Notes: generated by a model not told the origin, from the sequence alone. 43,762 nucleotides of DNA from Caulobacteraceae bacterium (GCA_947478785.1 CANJXI010000027.1:1-43762), one strand, 5' to 3'; shown: positions 1 to 9,426, counted from the stretch's first letter. Numbers and translations are program-made.

Positions 1-50
1 CAGAGTTGCGTCAGCAAACCCGACCCTACCGAAGACCGCGGATGACTACC

Positions 51-109
51 GCTTCGCCGCTCGCTCGCTACGGCGCCTTGTGAGAGGCGCGCTACGCGAG
101 CGGCGAAGC
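51..109. promoter_or_regulatory. Inverted repeat upstream of the TonB-dependent receptor
   Basis: A perfect 14-bp inverted repeat (51-64 against 96-109, arms GCTTCGCCGCTCGC / GCGAGCGGCGAAGC) flanks a 31-nt spacer. A nested 5-bp stem lies inside it (73-77 with 86-90). It ends 44 nt before the receptor start codon. It could be an mRNA hairpin in the 5' leader, a terminator of an upstream gene outside the window, or a dispersed palindromic repeat; the sequence does not decide between these. Confidence 0.4.
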
Positions 110-153
110 TACCGCCGGGGAGCTACACCACCTCCCGGGACACGACCGCTTTT

Positions 154-2862
154 ATGCAGTGGAATAAATCGCTCTTGTTGTCCGGCGCGATGCTGGCCGC
201 CGGCCTCGGCCCACCGGCCTTCGCCCAGACCCGGGACAACGCCACGGTGGCCGCCGCCAGCACCCTCGAAGAGCTAGTGGTCACGGCCGAGAAGCGCGAG
301 CAAAGCCTCCAGGACGTCCCGGTGGCGATCTCCGTCTTCACCGCCGAGAAACGCGACAGACTGGGTATCGCGTCGATCTTCGACATGACCAATTTCACCC
401 CCGGCCTGCAGTATTCCACGCAATTCGACCGCTTGAGCCTGCGGGGCATCGGCCGCACGAGCAATGTCCACTCAGCCGACGCCTCGGTCTCGGTCTATTC
501 GGACGGAATCTACGAGACGACGACGATCGAGGCGAGCAAGTCGCCCCTGTTCCTCGAACGGGTGGAAGTCCTTCGCGGACCGCAGGCGACGCTCTATGGG
601 CGCAACGCCATCGCCGGCGCGGTCAACCTGGTTTCCAGGCGGCCGACGGACGAGGCCTATGGCGAGGTCCGCGCCAGCTACGGAAATTACAATCACAGCG
701 TAATCGAAGGCGCCGTCTCCGGCCCCACCGTGATTCCCGGCGTGCTGTTCCGCGTCGCGGCCAACTGGGAGAAGCAGACCAAGGGCTGGTACGACAACGT
801 GGTTCCCGGGCAGCCCGACGAAGGCAACGTCATCGACACCCACACCACCGAGGCGCAGCTCAAGTTCAATTTCAACGAGCACTTCGAAGGTTGGGTCAAG
901 CTGACCAACCTCCAATGGAACAACGGCGGCGGCGGCCCCGGCACCCGCGCCAACTGGACACCCTCCGCCTACACCACCTTCGAGGCGGCGAACGGCGGCA
1001 CCTCGATCGAGCCCGGCTACGGCTGCGGCGGGCGGACCACGAACGTGATCAACCCCTCACCGACCGGCTGCGTGAATCCCGCCGTCAGCGATCCGCGCAA
1101 GTTCGCCTCCCTGGTCCCCTTCAAGGCCAAGCTCTCCGACACCCTGATCTTCGCCAGCGAGTGGACCTGGCACGCGCCGTCCTTCGACGCGAAATACACC
1201 ACCGGCGGCGCTCGCTATCACTTCAAGCTGACCCGGCCGCTGGACGACAACGCCGCGCCGGTCGCTCGCCTCACCCTGCCCGGCGGCCTCGTGGTCCTTC
1301 CGCAGCAGCTCTACAGCTACCAGGAGCGCGAGGAGTGGTGGAGCCACGAGCTCACCTTCACGTCGACCACCGACGGCCCGGTGCAGTGGCTGGGCGGGGT
1401 CTACGCCTGGAACGAACACTATCAGCAGCCGGCGGTCACCTACCTCCCCGGTCAGGCGCAAGTCGCGGCCCCCGTCGGCTCCAGCTGCCCCCTGACCTTC
1501 TCGGCCTGCGCACCCAATCCCAGCCGGATCCGGACCCAGGACCTGCCGCTGGTCCACATCCAGTCCGAGGCCGTCTACGGCCAGGTCGAGTGGCAATTCG
1601 CGCCCACGCTCAAGGCGACGGGCGGGATCCGCTATTCCTATGACAAGAAGTCGGGGACCGAAGAGGGCCGCGTCACCTGCTTCGGCTACTTCGGCTGCGT
1701 GCCGAGCGGGGCCTCGCCCAGCGGCTTCCTGCCCCCGGAGATCACCGGGGCGGCCACGCCAGGCGTGGATCTGACCCAGGCCCTGTTCTCGCCGATCCGG
1801 ACCGCCTTACCCCGCGGTGTGACGTCCAATTTCAGCTACGACCCGGCCACGGGCCTGGCGAAGCGCAGTTTCGCCGGCCACTGGTCGGCGGTGACCGGCA
1901 GCGTCGGCCTGCAGTGGGATCCGGACGCCGACACCAACGTCTACGGCCGCTATAGCCGCGGCTACAAGGCGGGCGGATTTCGCATCGGCTTCGACACCGT
2001 GCTCACCGCGGCGCCGTACACCAGCCCCGAACACCTCGACGATTTCGAGATCGGGCTGAAGAAGACCTTCGGGCAGACGCTGCAAGCCAACATCGCGCTC
2101 TTCCACTACGACTACCGTAACGCCCAGATACCGCTCAGCGTCACCGGCACCACCGGCGCGCTCGCCCAGGCCCAGTCGATCTTCTACAATGTGCCCAAGG
2201 CGATCTCGAACGGCGTGGAGATCGAAACGCTCTGGCAGCCGATCGAGCACCTGCAGATCCTGGCCAACTACTCCTATCTGGACTCGCACATCACGCGGGC
2301 CAGCGGCCCCGTCGATCCGGCCGATCCCGCCGCGCTCGACCCCCAGGCCAGGCCCCTGATCACCTTGGCCCAATGCGCCGCGGCGCCTGGGACCTGCAGC
2401 ACCGACGTGTTCACCGCGCTCACCGGCGGCGGCTTCCAGCGGGGCCAGAACCTCAAGGGCCAGCAATTGCCCCACTCGCCGAAGAACAAGATCGCCGTCA
2501 ACGTCGCCTACACCATCGTGCTGGCCGGCGGCGAACTCACCCCCTCGGTCAGCTACCTGTGGCGCGACTCCCAGTACGGCAGCATCTTCAACCGCTCCTA
2601 CACCAAGTCGCCCTCGTGGGACGAATGGGACGCGCGGCTGACCTACACGCCCACCGGCGGCAAATTCACGCTGATCGCCTACGGCAAGAACCTGTTGAAC
2701 GACGTCGGCTATCAGGGCGGCGCCGGTGCGGTGCGGAACGCGGGCTTCATCGGCCCCGCGACGCCCGGCTTCACCGAGATCCCGGTGGTCCAGGGGATTT
2801 CCACCAGCTATCCGATCACCCCGCCCCGCACCTTCGGGGTCGAGGTCCAGTACCGCTTCTAG
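154..2862 (+). CDS. TonB-dependent outer-membrane receptor
   Basis: Outer-membrane beta-barrel receptor of the iron-complex/catecholate type that takes up a substrate using TonB-ExbBD energy. The 902-residue length is usual for the family. Residues 1-25 form a signal peptide ending in AFAQ. A TonB-box-like LEELVVTA sits at 38-45, followed by a plug domain with the conserved DVPVAISVF and a G-x-N-A-x-x-G-A-V-N-type stretch near residues 150-160. The protein ends in the typical aromatic barrel terminus (VEVQYRF). The ATG at 154 has only a weak ribosome-binding site, but the signal peptide fixes the start. The substrate cannot be read; in Caulobacter-like bacteria such receptors serve iron chelates, vitamin B12 or organic nutrients. 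It stands alone on its strand and converges on the peroxidase gene. Confidence 0.95.
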   Translation: MQWNKSLLLSGAMLAAGLGPPAFAQTRDNATVAAASTLEELVVTAEKREQSLQDVPVAISVFTAEKRDRLGIASIFDMTNFTPGLQYSTQFDRLSLRGIGRTSNVHSADASVSVYSDGIYETTTIEASKSPLFLERVEVLRGPQATLYGRNAIAGAVNLVSRRPTDEAYGEVRASYGNYNHSVIEGAVSGPTVIPGVLFRVAANWEKQTKGWYDNVVPGQPDEGNVIDTHTTEAQLKFNFNEHFEGWVKLTNLQWNNGGGGPGTRANWTPSAYTTFEAANGGTSIEPGYGCGGRTTNVINPSPTGCVNPAVSDPRKFASLVPFKAKLSDTLIFASEWTWHAPSFDAKYTTGGARYHFKLTRPLDDNAAPVARLTLPGGLVVLPQQLYSYQEREEWWSHELTFTSTTDGPVQWLGGVYAWNEHYQQPAVTYLPGQAQVAAPVGSSCPLTFSACAPNPSRIRTQDLPLVHIQSEAVYGQVEWQFAPTLKATGGIRYSYDKKSGTEEGRVTCFGYFGCVPSGASPSGFLPPEITGAATPGVDLTQALFSPIRTALPRGVTSNFSYDPATGLAKRSFAGHWSAVTGSVGLQWDPDADTNVYGRYSRGYKAGGFRIGFDTVLTAAPYTSPEHLDDFEIGLKKTFGQTLQANIALFHYDYRNAQIPLSVTGTTGALAQAQSIFYNVPKAISNGVEIETLWQPIEHLQILANYSYLDSHITRASGPVDPADPAALDPQARPLITLAQCAAAPGTCSTDVFTALTGGGFQRGQNLKGQQLPHSPKNKIAVNVAYTIVLAGGELTPSVSYLWRDSQYGSIFNRSYTKSPSWDEWDARLTYTPTGGKFTLIAYGKNLLNDVGYQGGAGAVRNAGFIGPATPGFTEIPVVQGISTSYPITPPRTFGVEVQYRF

Positions 2863-2873
2863 AGATCTCGACG

Positions 2874-2907
2874 TCCGCTCATCCCGGCCTTCGCCGGGCC
2901 GAGCGGA
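2874..2907. terminator. Bidirectional stem-loop between converging genes
   Basis: A hairpin with outer arms TCCGCTC (2874-2880) and GAGCGGA (2901-2907), inner arms CCCGGC (2883-2888) and GCCGGG (2893-2898) and a CTTC loop. It lies in the 58-nt gap between the receptor stop and the peroxidase stop, so it could end transcription from both sides. No clear T-run follows. The outer arms match those of the REP-like elements near 43.4 kb, so it may also be a member of that dispersed repeat family. Confidence 0.55.
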
Positions 2908-2920
2908 TGGACTATGAGCG

Positions 2921-3403
2921 CTATCCCAGCGCCTCGACGATGGCCGCGGTGATCTCGGGATCCACCGGCTCGGTGCGCGGGCCGAAGGCGCGGATCGCCT
3001 CGCCATTCTTGCCGACCAGGATCTTATGGAAGTTCCAGGTGGGCTCGGCCGGATCGCCCAGCGTGTCCTTGGCCCATTTGTAGAACGGGTGCGCGCCCTC
3101 GCCCTTCACCTCGACCTTGGAGGTCAACGGAAAGTCGACCTTGAAGCGGGTCTCGCAGAACGCCTTGATCTCGGCCTCCGTGCCCGGTTCCTGGCCCGCG
3201 AACTGGTTGCAGGGCACGCCCAGCACCACCAGGCCCTTGTCCTTGTAGTCGGAATACAGCGTCTCCAGGCCATCGTACTGTGGCGTCAGCCCGCAGGCCG
3301 AGGCGGTGTTGACCACCAGCACCACCTTGTCCTTGAAGCTGCTCAGCGGCAGCGGGGCGCCATCGATGGTGTCGAAGGCGTAGTCGTGGGCGGTCTTGGC
3401 CAT
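2921..3403 (-). CDS. Glutathione peroxidase family protein
   Basis: Thiol-dependent peroxidase that reduces hydrogen peroxide and lipid hydroperoxides; 160 residues, the usual length of bacterial GPx. Visible catalytic positions: Cys37 in NTASACGLTPQY (cysteine instead of selenocysteine), Gln71 in FAGQEPG, and Trp123-Asn124 in the WNFHKILV motif. A second cysteine, Cys65 in PCNQF, is the position used as resolving or structural Cys in many thioredoxin-dependent members, so thioredoxin may be the real electron donor. There is no signal peptide, so it is cytoplasmic. The gene starts 39 nt after the Gfo/Idh/MocA gene on the same strand and is probably co-transcribed with it. Confidence 0.93.
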   Translation of the reverse strand: MAKTAHDYAFDTIDGAPLPLSSFKDKVVLVVNTASACGLTPQYDGLETLYSDYKDKGLVVLGVPCNQFAGQEPGTEAEIKAFCETRFKVDFPLTSKVEVKGEGAHPFYKWAKDTLGDPAEPTWNFHKILVGKNGEAIRAFGPRTEPVDPEITAAIVEALG

Positions 3404-3442
3404 GGGGGCTCTCCAAAGGTCCTGGACGCCCAGCCTACCGCC

Positions 3443-4366
3443 TCAGCCCGGGTCCCCCAACGCCTGTTCCACCGCCAGCGCCAGGTCGAGCGCCCGGATC
3501 GCCTCCTCGGCGGTGACCACCGGCCGGGGCGCCTCGCCGCGCACGGCCATCAGGAACCCCTCGACGCTGACGCCAAGCGGGTCGCGCGCCGCCGGCGTCT
3601 CGGCGAAATCCGGATTCAGGGCGAAGGGCGTGGTGTTGCGGAAGGTCCGGGCCAGGAAGTCGATCTCCACCTCGCCCGAGGGATAGACCACCCGCATGGT
3701 CCGCCGCCGCTCCGCCGCCCGGCGCGAGACGTCGAAGATGGCGGTGAAGCCGCTGTCGAAGCTGACCTCCGCGCGCGCGATGTCCCAGGTCCCGCCAGGG
3801 CCGCGCCGCCCCTCGCCCTCGGCCGTCACCGGCTCCGCCGCGCAGACCGCCAACGCCAGGTCGATGTCGTGAACCATCAGGTCCAGCACCGCCGAGACGT
3901 CGCGGTTGCGCTCCGAAGGCGGCCCATGGCGCAGCGCCTCGAGAAGAAGCGGCTGCTCGGGCACGTCCAGCAGGCCCATGGCCCGGAAGATTACCCGCTC
4001 CTGGTGTCCGCAGGCGACGACCAGGCCCTTGGCCGCGGCCAGGGCCCGGACCCGCTCGGCGTCGGCCAGGGTCACGGCGATGGGCTTTTCGATATAGACC
4101 GGCTTGCCGGCCGCCAGCGCCGCCAGCGCCTGCCCGGCGTGGGCGCCGGCCGGCGAGGCCACGGTCACCACGTCCACGGCCGCCAGGAACTCGTCCAGGT
4201 GGCCGAACGCCCGCCCGCCCAGCGGCATGGCCACCCTGGCGGCGCGGTCCGGATGAGTGTCGAACACGGCCGAGAGGACCACGCCCGGCAGGCGCGCGTA
4301 CTGGCCGGCATGATATCCGCCGAACACGCCCGCGCCGATCACGCCGCCCCTGAGAGACCCTGCCAT
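3443..4366 (-). CDS. Gfo/Idh/MocA family NAD(P)-dependent oxidoreductase
   Basis: Probable sugar or inositol-type dehydrogenase of 307 residues. The N-terminal Rossmann fold shows the dinucleotide motif G-V-I-G-A-G-V-F-G (8-16) and the conserved EKP (93-95), whose lysine is a family hallmark. The C-terminal half has the mixed beta-sheet pattern of the family, with LMVHDIDLALAV as the conserved H-D-I-D helix that usually carries the active-site histidine. The substrate is unknown. The ATG at 4366 begins MAGSLRGGVIGAG, a normal distance from the nucleotide motif. It is first gene of a likely two-gene unit with the peroxidase and diverges from the VDWSA gene at 4530. Confidence 0.9.
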   Translation of the reverse strand: MAGSLRGGVIGAGVFGGYHAGQYARLPGVVLSAVFDTHPDRAARVAMPLGGRAFGHLDEFLAAVDVVTVASPAGAHAGQALAALAAGKPVYIEKPIAVTLADAERVRALAAAKGLVVACGHQERVIFRAMGLLDVPEQPLLLEALRHGPPSERNRDVSAVLDLMVHDIDLALAVCAAEPVTAEGEGRRGPGGTWDIARAEVSFDSGFTAIFDVSRRAAERRRTMRVVYPSGEVEIDFLARTFRNTTPFALNPDFAETPAARDPLGVSVEGFLMAVRGEAPRPVVTAEEAIRALDLALAVEQALGDPG

Positions 4367-4529
4367 GCGAACTCCGGTTGAGATGGGGCCGCCTATCAGG
4401 TGTCAGCCCTCCGCGCCACCCGCCGCGGGACGGCGAAACACCCGCTGAATGGACGGGCTTGCCTGATTTGATTGGCCCGGCCCGGCGCAGCCGTTAGAAG
4501 GCTGGGCATCCCCCTTCGGAGCGTCCAGC

Positions 4530-5429
4530 TTGGCCCGCCTATTCAGCGCCTATGTGATCGTGGACTGGAGCGCCGCGTCGAAGCCGACGACCGGGGCGGA
4601 TTCAGTATGGATCGGCGTGCTCAAGCGCGACGTGCGCTTCCGCATGGCCTTCGAGAGCTTCAACCCGCCGACCCGGGCCGAGGCCGAGAAACGCCTGGCG
4701 CTGATCCTCGACGACCTGAAGAAGCGCTCCGAGCGCGCACTCGTGGGTTTCGATTTCTCGCTCGGCTTCCCGCGCGGCTTCGCCGAGGCCCTGAAGCTCT
4801 CGGGCGAGCACCCCTGGCGCGCGACCTGGGACCAGATCGACAAGATGGCCAAGGACAAAGCCGACAACACCAACAACCGCTTCGGCGTGGCCTCCGAGAT
4901 CAACCGCCGGCTGACGGGCGGGCCGTTCCCGTTCTGGGGCTGCCCGCCGCGCGACACGCTGACAACCCTGCAGCCCAAGAAGCAGCGGCCCCACGGGCCC
5001 GGCGACCTGCCGGAATTCCGCCACGCCGAACTCCTGGCCAAGGGCGCGGCCTCGATCTGGAAGCTCTACTACAACGGCTCGGTGGGCGGCCAGACGATCA
5101 TGGGGATCCCCGCCGTCCGGCGCCTCAAGGTCGCGCGTGGCGATGGCGCGCGCGCCTGGCCCTTCGAGACCGGCTTCAAGGCGATCACCGAAGCCGATCT
5201 GGCCGGCGTCGATGTCGTTCTGGCGGAAGTCTATCCGTCGATGATCAAGGCGCCGGCCCTGCCGGGCGAGGTCAAGGACCTGACCCAGGTCCGCACCACC
5301 GCCGAGCATTTCGCCCGGCTCGACGAGGCCGGAAAGCTGGGCGCCCTCTTCGCGCCGCCCAAGGGGACCGCCGCCGACGTTGTTCTGGACGCGGAGCGTG
5401 AGGAAGGCTGGATCCTGGGGCTCGCGTAG
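4530..5429 (+). CDS. Conserved 'VDWSA' protein of unknown function
   Basis: A 299-residue soluble protein that I cannot assign. It opens with a hydrophobic strand ending in the motif YVIVDWSAASKPTTGADSVW (8-27). A second strand, ALVGFDFSLGFP, also ends in an acidic residue. Strands that end in Asp are what an RNase H-like (DUF429-like) fold would show, but that is inference. The C-terminal half has a further conserved-looking VVLAEVYPSM stretch. The start is TTG at 4530, the first usable codon before MARLFSAYVIVDWSA, with a GGAG-like site upstream. Its stop lies 8 nt from the stop of the convergent MATE gene. It has no signal peptide or membrane segment. Confidence 0.8.
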   Translation: MARLFSAYVIVDWSAASKPTTGADSVWIGVLKRDVRFRMAFESFNPPTRAEAEKRLALILDDLKKRSERALVGFDFSLGFPRGFAEALKLSGEHPWRATWDQIDKMAKDKADNTNNRFGVASEINRRLTGGPFPFWGCPPRDTLTTLQPKKQRPHGPGDLPEFRHAELLAKGAASIWKLYYNGSVGGQTIMGIPAVRRLKVARGDGARAWPFETGFKAITEADLAGVDVVLAEVYPSMIKAPALPGEVKDLTQVRTTAEHFARLDEAGKLGALFAPPKGTAADVVLDAEREEGWILGLA

Positions 5430-5437
5430 GTCCGGGG

Positions 5438-6715
5438 CTAGTCCCGCCTTGCCAGCACCCAGAAGCGGATCAGCAGCAAGCCCGCCGAGACCACGCTGGC
5501 GATCACGATGGCGACGGACAGTCCCATGACGCCCATGCCAAGCGGTATCGCCAGCCACCAGGCGAGCGGCATCATCACGACGATGTAGCTGGCCAGGTGG
5601 GTGTAGCTCGGAACCCAGACGTCGCCGCGCGCCCGCAGCGCTTGGGCCGTCACCACCTGCAGGCTGTCGGGCAGGTACATCAGCGCGGATACCGCCAGCG
5701 CCGGGATCGCCATGGCCAACGTGGCCGGGTTCGAGGTATAGGCCGAGGCGATCAAGCCCGCGTTCGGCCAGACCGCAAGCGAGATCAGCATCCCAAAGAC
5801 GCTGATCACCGAGAACGCCACCAAGCCCGCCCGCGTGATCCCGGCCGGGTCGCGCGCGCCGTAGGCCCGCCCGACCCGCACGGCTGCGCCCGTCGAGACC
5901 CCGAGCGGCGCCATGAACACGATGGAGGCGACGTTGAGGATGACGGCCCAGGCGGCGACCGCCAGTCCGCCGATCCAGCCGGCGATGATGTTCATGCTCG
6001 AGAACGAGGCCACTTCGAAGAAGTTCGACACCCCAGCCCCGTAGCCAATCCGCCGCTGATCAGCCTCGGCCGCCCGGTCGCGAACCAGCCTGTCGAAGAC
6101 CCCCAGCGCACGGGCCTCGGGCATGGTGGCGATGTAGCCCAGCATGGCGACGGCCAGGAAGGTCCGCGCGCCCGTCGTCGCCCAGGCGCCGCCCATGGCG
6201 CCCAAAGCCGGCAGGCCGAAGGTCCCCGGCACCAGCAACAGGTCCAGCCCCAGGTTCACCGCGTTGGCGATCCACATGGCCCAGGCGCCGGGGCCGGGCC
6301 GGGAAAGCCCCTCCAGCCAGAAACTGGCGGAGACGCTCAGCGCATATCCCGGCAGGGAGAAAGCGAACACCAGCAGCACACGGCTCGCGCCATCCGCCAG
6401 GTCCCGCTCCAGCCCGATGCCGTGGAGGAATAGCGGGCCGCCCGCCACCAGGACCGCCACGGCGGCCGCCCCGATCCAGAGGCTGTAGGCGAGCCCCCTG
6501 CGCAGCACCGCCCCGGTCTCATGACGCCGCCCCTCGCCCGCCGCGCGCGCGGTCATCACCTGCACGCCGGTGAGCAGGCCGATGGACATCGTCACGACCA
6601 CGCTGGTCAGCGCCCAGCCCATGGCGTGGTAGCCCAGTTGCGTCGCCGAATAGCGGCCGACCACAATGGCGTCGCTCAGCCCCATGGTCATGATGCCCAA
6701 GCGCGACAGAACCAC
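5438..6715 (-). CDS. MATE family efflux transporter
   Basis: Inner-membrane multidrug/toxin extrusion antiporter, driven by H+ or Na+. The 425 residues from GTG 6715 are almost entirely hydrophobic helices, with the family opening RLGIMTMGLSDAIVVGR and about 12 predicted membrane segments. The start is doubtful: the reading frame is open upstream and encodes VREELAQLLRLSWPV directly before the GTG, which is the normal MATE N-terminus, yet no ATG, GTG or TTG occurs there. A CTG at 6793-6791 overlaps the stop of the upstream DAHP synthase gene as CTGA and may be the true start, giving 26 more residues. It is the last gene of the glmU-to-MATE run and converges on the VDWSA gene. Confidence 0.9.
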   Translation of the reverse strand: MVLSRLGIMTMGLSDAIVVGRYSATQLGYHAMGWALTSVVVTMSIGLLTGVQVMTARAAGEGRRHETGAVLRRGLAYSLWIGAAAVAVLVAGGPLFLHGIGLERDLADGASRVLLVFAFSLPGYALSVSASFWLEGLSRPGPGAWAMWIANAVNLGLDLLLVPGTFGLPALGAMGGAWATTGARTFLAVAMLGYIATMPEARALGVFDRLVRDRAAEADQRRIGYGAGVSNFFEVASFSSMNIIAGWIGGLAVAAWAVILNVASIVFMAPLGVSTGAAVRVGRAYGARDPAGITRAGLVAFSVISVFGMLISLAVWPNAGLIASAYTSNPATLAMAIPALAVSALMYLPDSLQVVTAQALRARGDVWVPSYTHLASYIVVMMPLAWWLAIPLGMGVMGLSVAIVIASVVSAGLLLIRFWVLARRD

Positions 6716-6789
6716 CGGCCACGACAGCCTCAGGAGCTGGGCCAGTTCTTCGCGAACGAGGGACCCGCGCGCTCCGGACGAGGACGGTG

Positions 6790-8169
6790 TCAGATCGCCG
6801 CCCGCCGGCCCGTGTCCTGGCGCTCTTCCTTCAGCTTCTCGGCCACCAGGAACGCCAGTTCCAGCGCCTGCTCGCCGTTCAGCCGCGGGTCGCAGTGGGT
6901 GTGGTAGCGGTCGGCTAGGTCACCCTCGGTGACCTCGCGCGCACCGCCGGTGCATTCGGTGACGTTCTGCCCGGTCATCTCCAGGTGGACGCCGCCCGGA
7001 TGCACGCCCTCGGCCTTGCAGATCTCCACGAAGCTCTTCACCTCCGACAGGATGCGGTCGAAGGGCCGGGTCTTGTAGCCGTTGTTGGCGGTCAGCGTGT
7101 TGCCGTGCATCGGGTCGATGGCCCACACCACCTTGCGGCCGGCGGCCTTTGTGGCGCGCAGCAGGGCCGGCAGGCGCTGGGCGATCTTGTCGTGGCCGAA
7201 GCGGCCATAGAGCGTCAGGCGGCCGGGCTCGTTGGCCGGGTTCAGCACGTCGGCCAGCCGCAGGATGTCGTCGGCCTCCATGGTCGGGCCGCACTTCACC
7301 CCGATCGGGTTCTTGATGCCGCGGAAGAACTCCACATGCGCCCCGTCGAGCTCACGGGTGCGCTCGCCGATCCACACCAGGTGGGCGGACGTGTCGTACC
7401 ACTGGCCCGAGGTGGAATCGACGCGGGTCATGGCCTCTTCCAGGTTCAGCAGCAGCGCCTCGTGGCTGGTGAAGAACTCCACCTGGTGCAGGTTGGGCTG
7501 GCTCTCCGGGGTCACCCCGATGGCCTCCATGAACGCCAGGGTCTCGCTGATCTTGTCGGCGACCTCGCGATAGCGCTCGCCCTGCGGGCTGTCGGCCACG
7601 AAGCCCAGCGTCCAGCGGTGGATGTTGTGCAGATCCGCGTAGCCGCCGCCGGCGAAGGCGCGCAGCAGGTTAAGCGTCGCGGCCGACTGCATATAGGCCT
7701 GGCTCAGCCGCTGCGGGTCGGGCCGCCGGCTCTCCTCGGTGAACTCCATGCCGTTGATGATGTCGCCGCGATAGGACGGCAGGGTCACGCCGCCGATCGT
7801 CTCGGTGGGCGCCGAGCGGGGCTTGGCGAACTGGCCGGCCATGCGGCCGACCTTCACCACCGGCTTGCCGCCGGCGAAGGTCAGCACCACCGCCATCTGC
7901 AGGATCAGTCGGAAGGTGTCGCGGATGTTGTCGGCGTGGAATTCCTTGAAGCTCTCGGCGCAGTCGCCGCCCTGCAAGAGGAAGGCCTTGCCTTCGGACA
8001 CGTCGGCGAGCAGGCCTTTCAGGCGGCGGGCCTCACCTGCAAAAACCAGCGGCGGCATCCCGCGCAGGGTCTGCTCGGCGGCCGACAGGGCGGCTGCGTC
8101 CGGATAGTCCGACGGCATGTGCTTGGCCGTCTTCGAGCGCCAGGATGCCGGCGTCCATTGTTCAGTCAT
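6790..8169 (-). CDS. Class II 3-deoxy-7-phosphoheptulonate (DAHP) synthase
   Basis: First enzyme of the shikimate pathway: condenses phosphoenolpyruvate with erythrose 4-phosphate, cytoplasmic. About 459 residues, the class II (plant/Mycobacterium-type) length. Family signatures are W-T-P-x-S-W-R near the N-terminus, [11 protein letters not shown] (metal-binding Cys), [36 protein letters not shown] and [17 protein letters not shown] 8169 (MTEQWTP) is preferred because GGAG lies 8 nt upstream; a GTG at 8178 would add three residues. It follows the ligase-like gene by 69 nt and may overlap the MATE start. The class II type is the one commonly found in Caulobacterales. Confidence 0.95.
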   Translation of the reverse strand: MTEQWTPASWRSKTAKHMPSDYPDAAALSAAEQTLRGMPPLVFAGEARRLKGLLADVSEGKAFLLQGGDCAESFKEFHADNIRDTFRLILQMAVVLTFAGGKPVVKVGRMAGQFAKPRSAPTETIGGVTLPSYRGDIINGMEFTEESRRPDPQRLSQAYMQSAATLNLLRAFAGGGYADLHNIHRWTLGFVADSPQGERYREVADKISETLAFMEAIGVTPESQPNLHQVEFFTSHEALLLNLEEAMTRVDSTSGQWYDTSAHLVWIGERTRELDGAHVEFFRGIKNPIGVKCGPTMEADDILRLADVLNPANEPGRLTLYGRFGHDKIAQRLPALLRATKAAGRKVVWAIDPMHGNTLTANNGYKTRPFDRILSEVKSFVEICKAEGVHPGGVHLEMTGQNVTECTGGAREVTEGDLADRYHTHCDPRLNGEQALELAFLVAEKLKEERQDTGRRAAI

Positions 8170-8238
8170 CGGTCCCACTCCACGCCCCGCGGTCGATGTG
8201 CGGTCGGCGAAACCGCGCCTTCTACTCCGGGATGCGGC

Positions 8239-9426
8239 CTAGGTCGACAGGTCTGCTTCGGCCTCCGCCCGGACGTGCAGCGCGGCCAGCATGGCCACCA
8301 GCGCCCCCAGCGCCAGCCACCACTCCTGCCAGACCCCGAAATTGATGGCCCCGAACAGCAGGTAGGCGCTGAGTGAGGCCGCCGTCGCCGCCGCCGCGAG
8401 GCTGCGGCGGGGCCGCTCGAGGCGCAGCAGGGTCACCCCCCAGAACGCCGCCGCCGAGACCGCGCCGACCAGCCCAAGCTCCATCCAGATCTGGAGCGCC
8501 CCGTCGTGCGGATGCAGCTGGATGCCCGGCCCGAACATCCGGCTGGCATCGAGACCCCAGCCCTTCAGGGGCCTGGCCGCGATCCAGTCGAGCGCGTGGC
8601 TCCAGTAGCCAAGCCGTTCCGACCAGGAGAGCGGCAGGCCGGCCTGCAGGGCCACGAAATCGCCCGACCGGCGGATCGCCCAGATGGCGGCGGGCATGGC
8701 CAGGAACAGCACCACGGACGCGCCCGCGAACACCCTGGGCCCGCCCCGCGGCCACAGGTAGACCGCCGCGCCCGCCAGCAGCGCCAGAGGCAGGGCCATC
8801 ACCGGCGCGTCGGCCAGCATGATCGAGGCCGCCGCCCCCAGGCTCGCCGCCATCGCCAGACCCAGCCACGGCCGCAGGCGCACGGGCGCGCCCAGCGCCG
8901 CCAGCGGCCAGAGCAGCGCCAGCACGAAGGTCGCGTGCGCCAGGTTCTTGCGCGCCAGATCCCAGCGGATCGGGTTGAGCATGCGGTAGATCGCCCCGCC
9001 GGTGAGCGCCTCGATGGCCAGCAGCAGGCCCAGCGCCGTGAATCCCCAGGCGAAGATCGCAAGCGCCCAGCCGGCCAGCCGCCTGTCGGCGCGCCGCGCC
9101 GCGCAGACCGCGCTCCAGTAGAGCGGCAGCTGGAAGGCGAGCTTCAGGATGGTGGAGCCGATCACATGGCCGGCGTGGAACGGGCTCCAGGTCGTCGACA
9201 CCGCCGCCCAGATCAGCGCGGCGAACAGGGCCACGGCGGCGGGCCGGTCCTCGTCTTCCATCCGCAAGGTCGGCAGCGCCAGGAGGCCCACGAGACTGAC
9301 CATCGGCGCGAAACCCAGCGGCGAGAGCCACGCCAGCAGCGGGCTAAGGATCGCGGCCCCGACCAGCAGCCAGCCGCACCAGACGCCTAGGGGATCGCGC
9401 GCCGCGACGCCGGCCGCGGCCGTCAC
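8239..9426 (-). CDS. O-antigen ligase family (Wzy/WaaL-like) membrane protein
   Basis: Polytopic inner-membrane protein of about 395 residues with some ten to twelve hydrophobic segments. The C-terminal half carries the ligase/polymerase-type periplasmic loop, RPLKGWGLDASRMFGPGI followed by HPHDGALQIWMELGLVG, whose GxG-D and H-x-H pattern is typical of the Wzy_C/O-antigen ligase superfamily. Proteins of this fold join lipid-linked glycans to an acceptor or polymerise them; the glycan here is unknown. The start is GTG 9426, whose GTGA overlaps the stop of gor (translational coupling). The longer open frame to 9519 would add an arginine/glycine-rich stretch antisense-like to the end of gor and is unlikely. 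Confidence 0.85.
   Translation of the reverse strand: MTAAAGVAARDPLGVWCGWLLVGAAILSPLLAWLSPLGFAPMVSLVGLLALPTLRMEDEDRPAAVALFAALIWAAVSTTWSPFHAGHVIGSTILKLAFQLPLYWSAVCAARRADRRLAGWALAIFAWGFTALGLLLAIEALTGGAIYRMLNPIRWDLARKNLAHATFVLALLWPLAALGAPVRLRPWLGLAMAASLGAAASIMLADAPVMALPLALLAGAAVYLWPRGGPRVFAGASVVLFLAMPAAIWAIRRSGDFVALQAGLPLSWSERLGYWSHALDWIAARPLKGWGLDASRMFGPGIQLHPHDGALQIWMELGLVGAVSAAAFWGVTLLRLERPRRSLAAAATAASLSAYLLFGAINFGVWQEWWLALGALVAMLAALHVRAEAEADLST

Noticed and set aside
1807-3006. Long minus-strand open frame opposite the TonB receptor
   Set aside because: Low-complexity composition and no motif; the receptor on the other strand is unmistakable.
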